A DNA stretch of 64,000 nucleotides from Parvularcula marina (lineage in GTDB: Bacteria; Pseudomonadota; Alphaproteobacteria; Caulobacterales; Parvularculaceae): contig NZ_QUQO01000001.1 of NCBI RefSeq assembly GCF_003399445.1, positions 1,919,001-1,983,000 of the forward strand, written 5' to 3'. Below the pieces are notes generated by a model that worked only from the letters and a program-made list of their open reading frames with translations, did not search any database and was not told the origin of the DNA. A program made the translations under genes and the position numbers. The stretch's first letter is position 1; every line of letters starts with the position of its first letter. Shown here one piece after another: positions 25,062 to 34,804 of this stretch.

Positions 25062-26030
25062 TCACTCGGCAGCTTTGGGAAGCTCTTCTTCCTCAGGGGC
25101 CGGTGCCGGCAGGCTTGCCTGTTCAGGTGCCTTTTCCTCGGCAATCTCAACGACAGGGGCGGCAACAGCCTTCTTCACGCCCTGTTTCATCAGGACACGA
25201 AGGAGAGAGGAAAGCGTTTCGCGCATCGCGTGGCGATGGACGACCTGATCGACCATGCCTTTTTCGAGAAGATACTCCGCGCGCTGAAAGCCTTCGGGCA
25301 GTTTCTCGCGGATTGTCTGCTCAATGACGCGGGGACCAGCAAATCCGATCAGCGCGCCGGGTTCGGCCAGATGCACGTCGCCCAGCATGGCATAAGAAGC
25401 GGTGACCCCGCCCGTTGTCGGGTGGGTCAGAACAACGATATAGGGCAGGCCCGCATCGCGCAGCATCTGCACGGCGATCGTCGTGCGCGGCATCTGCATC
25501 AGGGACAGGATCCCTTCCTGCATCCTCGCACCGCCCGAAGCGGCAAACAGCACCAGCGGCGCCTTGTCTTTAATCGCAGTCTCGGCGGCCTTGATGATGC
25601 CTTCACCCAGCGCCATGCCCATCGAGCCGCCCATGAAGCCGAAATCCTGCACTGCGGCGACAAGCCGGAGATGGTCGAGCGTGCCGCGCGCAATGACGAG
25701 GGCGTCTTTCTCGCCGGTCTTCTTGCGGCTGTCGCGCAGACGGTCAGAATATTTCTTGGTGTCGCGGAATTTCAGCGGGTCCTCATGGACATCCGGCAGC
25801 TCCACCTGATCCCATTTGCCGTCGTCAAAAAGCGCGGCGAGACGCTCGGTCGGGCTGATCCGCTGGTGGTGATCGCATGTCGGGCACACCTGAAGCGCTG
25901 CCTCCAGATCCTTGAGGAAGGTCATCTCCGCACAATTCGGGCATCGCGACCAGAGGGTGTCGCCTCTGTCGTCTCGCTGACGAAAGATCTTCTTGATGCC
26001 GGGCGGGGTGATGTCGGACAGCCAGTTCAT
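25062..26030 (-). CDS. accD: Acetyl-CoA carboxylase carboxyltransferase beta subunit
   Basis: 322 residues. The N-terminal zinc ribbon has CPNC (about 31-34) and CPTC (about 53-56). The carboxyltransferase core contains [12 protein letters not shown] near 134, [19 protein letters not shown] near 158-176 and [19 protein letters not shown] near 201. The last 40 residues are an Ala/Pro/Glu-rich tail. With AccA it transfers the carboxyl group from biotin to acetyl-CoA, the first committed step of fatty acid synthesis. It follows trpA by 9 bases. Confidence 0.97.
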   Translation of the reverse strand: MNWLSDITPPGIKKIFRQRDDRGDTLWSRCPNCAEMTFLKDLEAALQVCPTCDHHQRISPTERLAALFDDGKWDQVELPDVHEDPLKFRDTKKYSDRLRDSRKKTGEKDALVIARGTLDHLRLVAAVQDFGFMGGSMGMALGEGIIKAAETAIKDKAPLVLFAASGGARMQEGILSLMQMPRTTIAVQMLRDAGLPYIVVLTHPTTGGVTASYAMLGDVHLAEPGALIGFAGPRVIEQTIREKLPEGFQRAEYLLEKGMVDQVVHRHAMRETLSSLLRVLMKQGVKKAVAAPVVEIAEEKAPEQASLPAPAPEEEELPKAAE

Positions 26031-26039
26031 TTCGATCTA

Positions 26040-26861
26040 TTACCCAGATTTTCTTGCGGTTTTGATAGCGCGAGATAGCCCTTCAGCCAAACTCACGGTT
26101 TGTTTAATCGCGTGATCGTGACCTTTTTCGAGCCCCTTGGCGAGCGTGTCGACAAGGGCGGAGCCCACGACAACGGCGTCAGCCTCACGGGCAATCTCAG
26201 CGGCACGTTCTTCTGTCTTGATACCGAAACCAACGGCGACAGGTAAAGAGCTCGCCTTCTGAAGGCGTTCAACGGCGCCGGAAACAGCGGCCGCCGCGCC
26301 GGTCTTCGCGCCGGTGATCCCAGCAACCGAGACGTAATAGACGAAACCGGACGAGTTTTTCAGGACGGCGGGCAGGCGCTCATCATCCGTGGTTGGGGTC
26401 GCAAGTCGGATGAAATCGAGCCCCGCGGCGCGGGCCGGCAGGCACATCTCGGCATCTTCCTCAGGCGGCAGGTCGACAATGATCAGACCGTCTACCCCAG
26501 CGTCATGTGCGTCTTTCACAAAGCGCTCCGGCCCATAGGAATAGAAGGGGTTGTAATAGCCCATCAGGACCAACGGGGTCTCATTGTCCTGCTCTCGAAA
26601 CGATCTTACCAGATCAAGCGTCTTGGGCAGGGTCTGGCCCGCATCAAGGGCGCGTTGGCCGGCCAGTTGGATCGCTGGGCCGTCCGCCATCGGGTCGGTG
26701 AAGGGCACGCCGATCTCGATAATGTCTGCGCCTGCGCCGGGCAGGGCGCGGATCAGCTCAAGCGAGGCGTCAAACCCCGGATCGCCGCCCATGACAAAGG
26801 GGACGAACCCGGCGCGGTTCTCAGCTTTCAGCTTCTCGAAGGTGGCGGTCAGTCGGGACAT
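26040..26861 (-). CDS. trpA: Tryptophan synthase alpha subunit
   Basis: 273 residues, TIM barrel. [19 protein letters not shown] (about 47-65) holds the catalytic Glu49 and Asp60; [14 protein letters not shown] near 96 and [15 protein letters not shown] near 173 are the other family signatures, and [11 protein letters not shown] near 213 forms the phosphate-binding end. It cleaves indole-3-glycerol phosphate to indole and glyceraldehyde-3-phosphate, in complex with TrpB. Confidence 0.97.
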   Translation of the reverse strand: MSRLTATFEKLKAENRAGFVPFVMGGDPGFDASLELIRALPGAGADIIEIGVPFTDPMADGPAIQLAGQRALDAGQTLPKTLDLVRSFREQDNETPLVLMGYYNPFYSYGPERFVKDAHDAGVDGLIIVDLPPEEDAEMCLPARAAGLDFIRLATPTTDDERLPAVLKNSSGFVYYVSVAGITGAKTGAAAAVSGAVERLQKASSLPVAVGFGIKTEERAAEIAREADAVVVGSALVDTLAKGLEKGHDHAIKQTVSLAEGLSRAIKTARKSG

Positions 26862-26899
26862 TGGCGGCGTGTGGCGAAAATGGAGGGCGGGGGCAAGCC

Positions 26900-28153
26900 T
26901 TACCCGATTTCGACTCCCAGATGCTCGGCGACGGAGAAGATATCCTTATCGCCCCTTCCGCAGAGATTCATCAGGACGATCTGATCGCGTTTCAGCTCAC
27001 GGGCCTTATCGAGGGTCCGGGCAAGCGCATGGGCGGGCTCAAGCGCCGGGATGATCCCCTCGAGTTTTGAGAGAAGCTGGAACATGTCCAGCGCCTCCTT
27101 GTCGGTCGCGCTCTGATATTCGACCCGGCCGATCTCATGCAGCCAGGCATGTTCCGGCCCGATGCCCGGATAATCGAGGCCGGCGGAAATCGAATGGCCT
27201 TCGACGATCTGGCCGTCATCATCCTGCAAAAGATAGGTCCGGTTGCCGTGAAGAACGCCCGGGCGCCCACCCTGAAGGGATGCGGCGTGATCGGGGGTCT
27301 CAAGACCCAAACCCGCTGCTTCAACGCCGATGATTTCGACATCGGTATCATCAAGGAAGGGGTGGAAAAGCCCGATTGCATTCGAGCCGCCGCCGATACA
27401 GGCCATGATCGTGTCGGGCAGGCGCCCCTCGCGGTCGAGGAGCTGCTGGCGGGCTTCCCGGCCGATCACCGACTGAAAATCCCGGACCATGGCCGGATAG
27501 GGGTGGGGGCCCGCTGCCGTGCCGATGATGTAGAAGGTGTCCGCGACATTGGTGACCCAGTCACGCAAGGCCTCGTTCATCGCGTCCTTTAGCGTCCCCC
27601 GGCCGGAGGTGACGGGCACGATTTCCGCGCCCAGCAGCTTCATGCGGAAGACATTGGGTTTTTGCCGCTCGACATCGGTGGCGCCCATATAGACCGTGCA
27701 CGGAAGGCCAAAGAGGGCGCACACGGTCGCGGTCGCGACCCCGTGCTGGCCGGCGCCGGTCTCCGCAATGATCCTTGTCTTGCCCATGCGGCGGGCGAGC
27801 AGGATCTGCCCCAGGCAATTATTGATCTTGTGCGCGCCGGTGTGATTCAGCTCATCGCGTTTGAAGAAAATGCGCGCGCCGTGGCCCTCGGGCGCTGTCT
27901 CACGCACATGCTCGGTCAGGCGTTTCGCCTCATAAAGTGGGGAGGGGCGGCCCACATAATTTGTGAGCAGATCCTCGAATTCGGCGTGAAACGCCGGGTC
28001 TTCCTTGGCCGCCTCATATGCTTTCTCCAGCGATAGGACGAGCGGCATCAGCGTTTCGGCAACAAAACGGCCTCCGAAGATGCCGAACCTTCCCTCTTCG
28101 TCCGGGCCGGAGCGATAGGAATTGGGGCGGGCGTCAGGGCTCGGACTGCTCAT
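26900..28153 (-). CDS. trpB: Tryptophan synthase beta subunit
   Basis: 417 residues. [14 protein letters not shown] contains the PLP lysine (Lys109); [12 protein letters not shown] near 131-142 and the [16 protein letters not shown] phosphate-binding loop near 246-261 are intact. It condenses indole with serine to give tryptophan. Order trpF-trpB-trpA, with no trpE, trpD, trpC or trp leader in the window. Confidence 0.97.
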   Translation of the reverse strand: MSSPSPDARPNSYRSGPDEEGRFGIFGGRFVAETLMPLVLSLEKAYEAAKEDPAFHAEFEDLLTNYVGRPSPLYEAKRLTEHVRETAPEGHGARIFFKRDELNHTGAHKINNCLGQILLARRMGKTRIIAETGAGQHGVATATVCALFGLPCTVYMGATDVERQKPNVFRMKLLGAEIVPVTSGRGTLKDAMNEALRDWVTNVADTFYIIGTAAGPHPYPAMVRDFQSVIGREARQQLLDREGRLPDTIMACIGGGSNAIGLFHPFLDDTDVEIIGVEAAGLGLETPDHAASLQGGRPGVLHGNRTYLLQDDDGQIVEGHSISAGLDYPGIGPEHAWLHEIGRVEYQSATDKEALDMFQLLSKLEGIIPALEPAHALARTLDKARELKRDQIVLMNLCGRGDKDIFSVAEHLGVEIG

Positions 28154-28168
28154 CTGGCGGGCTTTCTC

Positions 28169-28840
28169 TCAAGGGGTGCGAAGCGCGGCCCTAGCAGCAA
28201 GAGCCGCTTCGACAAATGCGGCAATTCTCTTGGGGTCTTTAACGCCTCTGGATCGCTCGACGCCGGAGGAGACATCGACGCCCGAGAAGGCCGGGAACAT
28301 GTCACAGGCGCGGATGGCGTCCGCGACATTCGCCGGGGTCAGCCCGCCCGCTAGGATGAAGGGTGTCTCGCCGCGATAGGCTTTGAGGGCGGACCAGTCG
28401 AAGGGCGTGCCGTGCCCTCCTTGACGCTTATAGCCGTCTGGCGGCAGCGCATCGAAAATCCAGCTACCGGGGACGGGGTCACCCTCGCCGGGCAGGTCGC
28501 TTTCCTGCCAGATGCCTTTGGCCAGCATGCAATCGGGGAAGGCGCGGACCAGCTCAAACCGTTCCGCCCGGTTCTCCCGGCCATGGATCTGGACGATATC
28601 GAGCCCGACACTGTCCCTGATGGCGTGGATCTCCTCCGCGCCCTGATCCGCGAACAGCCCGACGATTTGCACTTTCCCCCGCGCCAGCTCGGCTAGGGCG
28701 GCGGCTTTCTCCGGCGCCACATATCGCGGGGAGACACGGGCGAAGACAAACCCGATCATCGTGGCCCCGGCATCAATGGCGGCCTCGACGGCGTCCTGAG
28801 TCGTCAGGCCACATATTTTGATATCGAAACGGTCTTGCAC
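28169..28840 (-). CDS. trpF: Phosphoribosylanthranilate isomerase
   Basis: 223 residues from a GTG at 28840. FDIKICGLTTQDAVEAAIDAG at the N-terminus has the catalytic Cys of the KICG motif; GFVFARVSPRYV near 30-41 has the SxRyV signature, VQIHGRE near 80-86 and ILAGGLTPANV near 171-181 complete the barrel. It catalyses the Amadori rearrangement in tryptophan synthesis. It follows lapA by 10 bases and precedes trpB by 15. Confidence 0.95.
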   Translation of the reverse strand: MQDRFDIKICGLTTQDAVEAAIDAGATMIGFVFARVSPRYVAPEKAAALAELARGKVQIVGLFADQGAEEIHAIRDSVGLDIVQIHGRENRAERFELVRAFPDCMLAKGIWQESDLPGEGDPVPGSWIFDALPPDGYKRQGGHGTPFDWSALKAYRGETPFILAGGLTPANVADAIRACDMFPAFSGVDVSSGVERSRGVKDPKRIAAFVEAALAARAALRTP

Positions 28841-28850
28841 GAGAAAGGGA

Positions 28851-29186
28851 CTAGCGTCGCAGCGCGAGCAAGCGCGACTTCTTCGGTGTATCGCCCACAG
28901 CGAGCGTCAGCTCGTCCTCAAGGCGGCGGATTTCGCGCTTTCTGTCCTTTGCCTTACGGCGCAGCGAGCCCGCGCTCAGCCACATGCCAAAGGCGCCAAG
29001 GAGGAAGCCGACAATGAGGCAGGCGATCAGCGCCGCCCAGAGCGGAATGGCCGGGGTCGCCAGCGCCGGGTTCTCAAGGCTTGTCGGGTCGAGACTGATC
29101 CGCACCATCTGACGGTTGGCGACGAAAAAGACGACCAGCAACAGCCCGAAGACAAAGAACAGGAAATAGGCGAGCAGTTTACGCAT
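28851..29186 (-). CDS. lapA: LapA-domain inner-membrane protein
   Basis: 111 residues. Two membrane helices (about 5-24 and 48-70) frame a short loop with the NRQMVRISLDP segment (about 24-34) of the LapA family, followed by a basic coiled-coil tail (SLRRKAKDRKREIRRLEDEL). In E. coli LapA works with LapB in regulated proteolysis of LpxC; here no lapB is adjacent. Position between ihfB and trpF is typical of alphaproteobacteria. Confidence 0.85.
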   Translation of the reverse strand: MRKLLAYFLFFVFGLLLVVFFVANRQMVRISLDPTSLENPALATPAIPLWAALIACLIVGFLLGAFGMWLSAGSLRRKAKDRKREIRRLEDELTLAVGDTPKKSRLLALRR

Positions 29187-29237
29187 GCCGCCAGAAATAG
29201 GGCTTTTCGCAGCTCACGGCCAGTGGCGAAGCGGGTG

Positions 29238-29543
29238 TTATTCCGCCGCGGCGAGGGCGACGTCTTCCTGGTTCAGACGCTCGCGCATTTCCTTGCCGGC
29301 CTTGAAGAAAGGCGTCCATTTCTCCTCGATCTCGACAGGATCGCCGGTCCGCGGATTGCGGCCCACGCGCGCTTCGCGATGTTTCACCGAAAAAGCGCCA
29401 AATCCGCGCAGCTCAACACGGTCGCCCTCGGCCAGCGCAGTTGAGATATGGTCAAAAATGGCGCCGACGATTTTCTCGACATCCTTGACGAAAAGATGCG
29501 GATTCTCAGCCGCAAGCACCTGTACGAGCTCTGATTTAATCAC
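29238..29543 (-). CDS. ihfB: Integration host factor beta subunit
   Basis: 101 residues from a GTG at 29543 with GGGGAG upstream. It is an HU/IHF fold: [17 protein letters not shown] at the N-terminus, [30 protein letters not shown] (about 43-72) including the intercalating-Pro arm (RNPRTG), and a helical C-terminus. IHF bends DNA as an alpha-beta heterodimer. rpsA, which usually precedes ihfB, is absent; ubiE is divergent instead. Confidence 0.95.
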   Translation of the reverse strand: MIKSELVQVLAAENPHLFVKDVEKIVGAIFDHISTALAEGDRVELRGFGAFSVKHREARVGRNPRTGDPVEIEEKWTPFFKAGKEMRERLNQEDVALAAAE

Positions 29544-29728
29544 GCCTCGCTCCCCATTGCCTCAATATCAACACACGCAATTTTTGCCCTTTGCGCGTGC
29601 CCCACAGCCTTATGTGTATAACGAGTAAGGTTAAAATGCCAGAGGCAACAACAATTTGCGAAAATGACGCGATTGCCCCTGTGGCATGCATGGTCCACAT
29701 ACCGCCTGATATTTGCATAAAGGCGAGC

Positions 29729-30496
29729 ATGCCCATGGAGACCGTCAGTTTTGGGGATCGTGATGTCGCGCCCGAGGAAAAGGGCGGACTGGTGCGGGCC
29801 GTCTTCGGATCGGTCGCGCCACATTACGACCTGATGAATGACCTGATGTCGGGCGGGCTGCACCGGGTGTGGAAAGATGTCCTGCTCGACAGGCTGAACC
29901 CCCAGCCGGGCCAGACCCTCGCCGATGTCGCTGGCGGGACGGGCGATATCGCCCATGGCTTCATCCGCCGGGCGGGCACGCGGCCTGCACGTGGGCGCAA
30001 TGAGGCGAGTGCCTTCATCATCGACGTCAATCACGCAATGCTCGAAGCCGGACAGGGCCGGGATGAGGAAGAAGGTCTCACCGAGAGTGTGACCCGCGTT
30101 TGCGGCGATGCCGAGGCGCTGCCGCTGCCCGATGCGTCGGTTGATACCTATACGATCGGCTTTGGTATCCGGAATGTCACCTATCGCGACCGAGCGCTCA
30201 AAGAAGCGTTCCGTGTTCTGAAAAGGGGCGGGCGTTTTGCCTGCCTTGAATTCTCGCGGCCCATCACGCCGCTGATTGAGGCCGCCTATAATACCTATTC
30301 CGATGCGGTGATCCCGCGGCTCGGCGGTGCCGTTGCGGGGGATGCGGACAGTTACAAATATCTGATCGAAAGCATTCGCCGCTTTCCGCCGCAGGAGGCG
30401 TTCGCGGCAGAGGTGCGGGCGGCGGGTTTTTCTCGCGTCAATGTCGAGAATTTGACCGCCGGGGTTGTGGCCATTCATTCAGGGTGGAAGATCTGA
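29729..30496 (+). CDS. ubiE: Demethylmenaquinone/2-methoxy-6-polyprenyl-1,4-benzoquinol methyltransferase
   Basis: 255 residues from the ATG at 29729, preceded by AAGGCGAG; the frame is open to 29591 but lacks a better start. Family motifs: VFGSVAPHYDLMNDLMSGGLHRVWK (about 25-49), the SAM-binding segment LADVAGGTGDIAHGF (about 67-81), CGDAEALPLPDASVD near 117 and GFGIRNVTYRDRALKEAFRVLKRGG (about 139-163). It methylates the quinone ring in ubiquinone synthesis. First gene of ubiE-ubiB-coaBC; the 185-base region shared with ihfB should hold divergent promoters. Confidence 0.95.
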   Translation: MPMETVSFGDRDVAPEEKGGLVRAVFGSVAPHYDLMNDLMSGGLHRVWKDVLLDRLNPQPGQTLADVAGGTGDIAHGFIRRAGTRPARGRNEASAFIIDVNHAMLEAGQGRDEEEGLTESVTRVCGDAEALPLPDASVDTYTIGFGIRNVTYRDRALKEAFRVLKRGGRFACLEFSRPITPLIEAAYNTYSDAVIPRLGGAVAGDADSYKYLIESIRRFPPQEAFAAEVRAAGFSRVNVENLTAGVVAIHSGWKI

Positions 30497-30500
30497 CGCG

Positions 30501-32021
30501 ATGTTCCGGACACTAAGCAATTTTCGGCGGCTTATCCGCGCGGGCTGGGTTCTCTCCCGGCATGACGCGTTGATCCCGCGTGAATTTGCGCACCTTCTGC
30601 CGGCGCCCGTTCGCCTGCTCGGGCGCCTCTCGCGTATTGGCGCGCGGGGGCGGGGCCTTCGGCCCGGTGAGCGGCTCGCCAAAGCGTTGGCGGGGCAGGG
30701 TCCGGCTTACGTCAAATTCGGCCAGCTTCTTGCGACCCGTCCTGACATTGTCGGCTTTGAGATGGCGAATGATCTGGGCACGCTCCAGGACCGGATGCCG
30801 CCGTTCCCGACGGATCAGGCAAAGGCAGAGATTGCCCGCGCATTAGGGCGCCCCGTTGAAGATATTTTCGCTGAATTTTCCGAACCTATTGCGGCCGCCT
30901 CTGTCGCGCAGGTCCACAGGGCGCGGCTAAAAGATGGCGGAGAGGTCGCCGTCAAGGTTCTCCGTCCCCGGATCGAACAGAAGGCGCGGCAGGATTTCCG
31001 GGCATTCCTCCTCGGCGCAAGGCTGCTGGAGAAATTCTTCAAGACTGTCCGCCGGATGGAGCCGATCAAATTCATCCGCACGCTTTCGGAAGCGGCAGAG
31101 GTCGAGCTTGATCTCAGGATCGAGGCGGGCTCGGCATCAGAGCTCATGGAAAATCTGCGCGAGACGCCGGAGATCCGGGTGCCGGACGTGATCTGGGACC
31201 TCTCCGCGCGCCGTGTCCTGACGATTGAGTGGATCAATGGAACGCCGGTATCGGATACGGCAGCGCTCGATGCGCGGGGGATTGACCGCCCGGCGCTGGC
31301 GCGGCTGGTGCTCCAGACTTTCCTGACGCAAGCGCTGGAGCATGGTTTCTTCCATGCCGACATGCACCAGGGTAATCTCCTGATTGATGAGAAATCCCGC
31401 CTTGTGCTGATCGATTTCGGGATCATGGGGCGGCTTGATGAAGAGGCGCGCCGGGTCTTTGCCGAGATCATCTATGGCTTCATCCGGCGTGATTACCGGG
31501 CCGCGGCCAAAGCGCATTTTGATGCGGGCTATGTGCCCGCCCATTATAATATGGAAGCGTTTGCCACCGCCCTGCGTGCGGTCGGCGAGCCGATTTTCGG
31601 GCGCACGGCGGAAAAGATGGACATGTCCCGCGTCCTCCAGCAGCTCTTTGACGTGACCGACGTCTTTGACATGCATTTGCGGCCCGAGCTGGTGCTCCTT
31701 CAACGGACGATGGTCGTGGTCGAAGGCGTCTCGCGGATCCTCGATCCCCAGATCAATCTGTGGGAGACGGCCGAACCCGTCGTGAAGGAATATATTGCCG
31801 CCCGTGTCGGCCCGCGAGCGATCCTCGGCAATGCAAAGAAAAGCGGCGAGGCGGCGCTGCATCTGCTCGAAGCTTTTCCGCAATTTGCGGCAGCAGCAGA
31901 GGAAGCTGCCGAGCAGATCCTCAATGGCGGCGTCAATCTGTCGGACGATACGGTCGACCGGCTGGCTGATGCCCTGCGGGGCAGGAGGCGGCGCAAATCC
32001 GATGCGCCGAGCGCGGCATGA
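30501..32021 (+). CDS. ubiB: UbiB (ABC1/ADCK family) atypical kinase-like protein
   Basis: 506 residues from the ATG at 30501, four bases after ubiE. The family signature KFGQLLATRPDIVG is near 76-89, the Ala-rich nucleotide loop AAASVAQVHRARLKDG near 131-146, VAVKVLRP next, and HADMHQGNLLID near 287-298 and LIDFGIMGRL near 306-315 correspond to the catalytic and metal-binding loops. There is a hydrophobic C-terminal region. It supports ubiquinone synthesis, probably as an ATPase that helps extract lipid intermediates. The stop overlaps coaBC (ATGA). Confidence 0.95.
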   Translation: MFRTLSNFRRLIRAGWVLSRHDALIPREFAHLLPAPVRLLGRLSRIGARGRGLRPGERLAKALAGQGPAYVKFGQLLATRPDIVGFEMANDLGTLQDRMPPFPTDQAKAEIARALGRPVEDIFAEFSEPIAAASVAQVHRARLKDGGEVAVKVLRPRIEQKARQDFRAFLLGARLLEKFFKTVRRMEPIKFIRTLSEAAEVELDLRIEAGSASELMENLRETPEIRVPDVIWDLSARRVLTIEWINGTPVSDTAALDARGIDRPALARLVLQTFLTQALEHGFFHADMHQGNLLIDEKSRLVLIDFGIMGRLDEEARRVFAEIIYGFIRRDYRAAAKAHFDAGYVPAHYNMEAFATALRAVGEPIFGRTAEKMDMSRVLQQLFDVTDVFDMHLRPELVLLQRTMVVVEGVSRILDPQINLWETAEPVVKEYIAARVGPRAILGNAKKSGEAALHLLEAFPQFAAAAEEAAEQILNGGVNLSDDTVDRLADALRGRRRRKSDAPSAA

Positions 32022-33256
32022 CGGCAGATGGCCTTTTAGGAAAGCGCGTGCTCCTTATCATCAGTGGGGGGATTGCTGCTTATAAATCCCTGTTTCTGAT
32101 CCGGCTGCTCAAGACTCGCGGCTGCGCCGTTACCGGTGTTCTGACAAAGGGCGGCGCGGAATTCGTGACCCCGCTCAGTGTCGGCGGTCTGACCGGAGAG
32201 AAGTGCTACACGGATCTTTTCGATCTCACCGATGAAGCGGAGATGGGGCATATCGAGCTGTCACGTGCAGCCGACCTTGTCGTCGTTGCGCCTGCCAGTG
32301 CGGATCTGATGGCCAAGACAGCCAATGGCCTCGCCGATGATCTTGCGTCGACCCTTCTTCTGGCAACGGACAAACGAGTGCTCTGTGCCCCAGCCATGAA
32401 TGTCCGCATGTGGGAGCACCCCGCGACCCAGCGGAATATTGCTACGCTGAAAGGGGACGGCGCGCTGTTCGTCGGGCCGGAAGATGGCGAAATGGCCTGC
32501 GGCGAATATGGCCCCGGCCGGATGGCTGAGCCCGAGGCGATTGTTGCTGCCATCGACGCTGCGCTTTCGGGCAGGGAGATCCCGCAATCGCCCGTTACGG
32601 ACGGCCCGCTTTCGGGGCGGCATATCCTTGTGACGGCAGGGCCGACCCATGAACCGCTCGATCCTGTGCGGTATCTGGCGAACCGGTCTTCAGGCAAGCA
32701 GGGCTACGCGATTGCGTCCGCCTGCGCCGCGCTCGGCGCGAAGGTGACACTGGTCAGCGGGCCGGTGGGGCTCACCTCTCCGCCGGGGGTCAACAAGATC
32801 CGTGTCGAGACGGCCCGGCAGATGCTGAAAGCGTGTGAGGACGCCCTGCCAGCCGACAGCGCGGTGATGTGCGCGGCGGTGGCCGATTACCGGCCTGATA
32901 TTGAAACGCCGCACAAGATCAAGAAGGAGCGCGGCGGGCTTTCCGCGATCACGCTCGCGGAAAACCCTGATATCCTCAAAACGATTGCGCAATTACCGGC
33001 GGATCGCCGTCCAGCGCTGGTCGTGGGATTTGCGGCGGAGACGGATGATGTGCTCGGCCATGCCGAGGCCAAGCGTAAGCGCAAGGGCTGTGACTGGATC
33101 ATCGCCAATGACGTCTCACCCGGCACCGGAATCATGGGCGGGGATGAGAATGCGGTGACCATTCTCTCCGATGAGGGTCAGGAGAGCTGGACCCTCACGT
33201 CAAAACAGGAAGTCGCGCGGCGGCTCGCCGAACGGATCGCAGCCGCGCTTGCGTGA
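32018..33256 (+). CDS. coaBC: Bifunctional phosphopantothenoylcysteine decarboxylase/phosphopantothenate-cysteine ligase
   Basis: 412 residues. The N-terminal FMN-dependent CoaC domain has ISGGIAAYKSLFLIR (about 15-29), the catalytic His in MGHIELSRAADLVVVAPAS (about 76-94) and APAMNVRMWEHPA near 126. The C-terminal CoaB domain starts near 200 with ILVTAGPTHEPLDPVRYLANRSSG (about 205-228), and the Lys of KIKKERGG near 301 is in place. It makes 4'-phosphopantetheine for CoA. Last gene of the ubi operon; the convergent GumN-like gene ends 7 bases away. Confidence 0.96.
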   Translation: MTADGLLGKRVLLIISGGIAAYKSLFLIRLLKTRGCAVTGVLTKGGAEFVTPLSVGGLTGEKCYTDLFDLTDEAEMGHIELSRAADLVVVAPASADLMAKTANGLADDLASTLLLATDKRVLCAPAMNVRMWEHPATQRNIATLKGDGALFVGPEDGEMACGEYGPGRMAEPEAIVAAIDAALSGREIPQSPVTDGPLSGRHILVTAGPTHEPLDPVRYLANRSSGKQGYAIASACAALGAKVTLVSGPVGLTSPPGVNKIRVETARQMLKACEDALPADSAVMCAAVADYRPDIETPHKIKKERGGLSAITLAENPDILKTIAQLPADRRPALVVGFAAETDDVLGHAEAKRKRKGCDWIIANDVSPGTGIMGGDENAVTILSDEGQESWTLTSKQEVARRLAERIAAALA

Positions 33257-33263
33257 ATGACGA

Positions 33264-34196
33264 CTACGGATTGACCCGGACGCTTTCGTGGCCGTGCTGG
33301 GTGAGATAATCCTGCACCGATTTAGCGCCAGCAAGGTGCCCGGCGCCGACGGCGACAAGGAAGGTACCTTCCTCTTCCTCGATCAGTCTGTCGATCTTCA
33401 CGGCCCATTTCTCATTGCGCTCATAGAGCAGCTTGCTCGCAAGTTCTGGCGTTTCTTCCCAGCCATCGGACATGAATTCGGCCAAACCGTCCGCATCCCC
33501 ATCATACCATAGGCCGACCATCTCGGCGAAATAGCCTTCGACATCTGAAAGCTCATCAACGCCTTCGATGAGCGATTTCGCCCAGACTTCGTCCGGCACA
33601 TCGGCAATGATCTGGATCTGTTCGGCGAGGCCTTCGAAATAGCGCTGCGTCTTGCCTTCTTCACTCGCCCGAGCGCCGAGCAGCATCTCAATGCCTGCGG
33701 CCGGGTCACCGCCGGCTTTCGCCATGGCAAGCTGTGTCAGTTGGATGCTCGCAAACCATGGCCGCATATTGCCGAGCGCCTCAGCGGTGAGGCCATATTC
33801 TTTCAGCGCCTCATTCAGCTCTTCGCGCTGGTCAGCGGTGAAAAGGTCGGCGAATTTCCGTCCATCCGTATAAAAACCTTCTGACATGATCAGCGGGCTG
33901 GCGGCTTGGACTTCCTCGGGCGAGGTCACATTCGCTTCGAAAAAGACGGCATTCGCCTCGGCCCAGGCGGCTTCGAACGCGTCCGTCTCCCAGTCGAGAT
34001 CGGGGTGGAGGATGTGGATCGTGCCCATCATATAGACGGTCGTGTCCGCGTCGCCTGTCTTCCAGATCGCAACATTGGACGGCCCCTCTGTCGCTTCGGC
34101 CAGTGTTTTGGGGGCGTCATCGGCGGCGAATGAGGTCGCGCCCGCAAAGGCGAGAGCCGAAACGCCGAGAAGCGCAGATTTAAGGGTCCGGGTCAT
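33264..34196 (-). CDS. TraB/GumN family protein, secreted
   Basis: 310 residues from the ATG at 34196 (GGAGAAT upstream). A signal peptide (LLGVSALAFAGATSFAA) is followed by the TraB/GumN domain: VYMMGTIHILHPDLDW near 50-65 with the GTxH motif, NAVFFEANV near 80 and the C-terminal LVAVGAGHLAGAKSVQDYL near 285-303 with the second GxxH motif. The family is related to Tiki metalloproteases, but bacterial roles are mostly unknown. Probably periplasmic. A TATAGGGG -10-like sequence lies about 30 bases upstream. Confidence 0.9.
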   Translation of the reverse strand: MTRTLKSALLGVSALAFAGATSFAADDAPKTLAEATEGPSNVAIWKTGDADTTVYMMGTIHILHPDLDWETDAFEAAWAEANAVFFEANVTSPEEVQAASPLIMSEGFYTDGRKFADLFTADQREELNEALKEYGLTAEALGNMRPWFASIQLTQLAMAKAGGDPAAGIEMLLGARASEEGKTQRYFEGLAEQIQIIADVPDEVWAKSLIEGVDELSDVEGYFAEMVGLWYDGDADGLAEFMSDGWEETPELASKLLYERNEKWAVKIDRLIEEEEGTFLVAVGAGHLAGAKSVQDYLTQHGHESVRVNP

Positions 34197-34259
34197 GGAA
34201 TTCTCCAATTGAAGGATCGCTGATCCCCTATATGGGGAGAGGTGTTCGGAAAAACGAGC

Positions 34260-34736
34260 TTACTTGACGCGCCGCACACGAATGGATTGACGGCTGTCAT
34301 CGAGTTTCAGCCGGTAGCTGCCCATCGCCGCCTCGGTGATCGTGACGGTTTTCGGCGGCTTCTTCGAATTGACGCGGATGGGCCGGTCACTTGAGAGCTG
34401 GCGCCAGACCTGACCATTATCAAGAATGATCGTCAGGTGATCGGTCCGGTCAACGACAATCTCTGTAATGTCCGAATAGATGGCAGGCGCATCACCGCTT
34501 TTGACCAGCTCGCGTTTGGCCTCGAATTCCGCTTTCAGCTCTTCCTCGCTTTTCGGCGCGGCAAGCGTCGAGCGTGGGGCGGCAGCCTCAAGCGCCAGCG
34601 CTTCGGGAGCGGCTTCTTCACGGCCGGCCAAGCGGTCATAACAGGCGAGCCGCTCGGCGGGCACATCAATGACGCGGCAGGTCTCAAGGCTCGGTTGGCT
34701 GAGCGCGGCGCTGGCAATCAGAAGGCTGGTCAGCAT
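34260..34736 (-). CDS. Hypothetical secreted protein
   Basis: 158 residues. A short signal peptide (MLTSLLIASAALSQ) is followed by the motif CRVIDVPAERLACYDRLA (about 20-37), seen at the N-terminus of many small periplasmic proteobacterial proteins of unknown function, an Ala/Glu-rich linker, and a beta-rich C-terminal half (LTIILDNGQVWRQL, about 106-119, and YRLKLDDSRQSIRVRRV). Two cysteines in the first motif may form a disulfide. No function assigned. It is upstream of the GumN-like gene, 64 bases away. Confidence 0.75.
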   Translation of the reverse strand: MLTSLLIASAALSQPSLETCRVIDVPAERLACYDRLAGREEAAPEALALEAAAPRSTLAAPKSEEELKAEFEAKRELVKSGDAPAIYSDITEIVVDRTDHLTIILDNGQVWRQLSSDRPIRVNSKKPPKTVTITEAAMGSYRLKLDDSRQSIRVRRVK

Positions 34737-34804
34737 GGGGCAGTCCCTTATCGACTTGCGACAAAACTATGGGATGCCCGGGGGCCCGTCAATCAAGGCG
34801 GAGC

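Noticed and set aside
25029-26078. Long plus-strand frame opposite accD
   Set aside because: Shadow of accD; composition rich in His, Arg and Gln without motifs.
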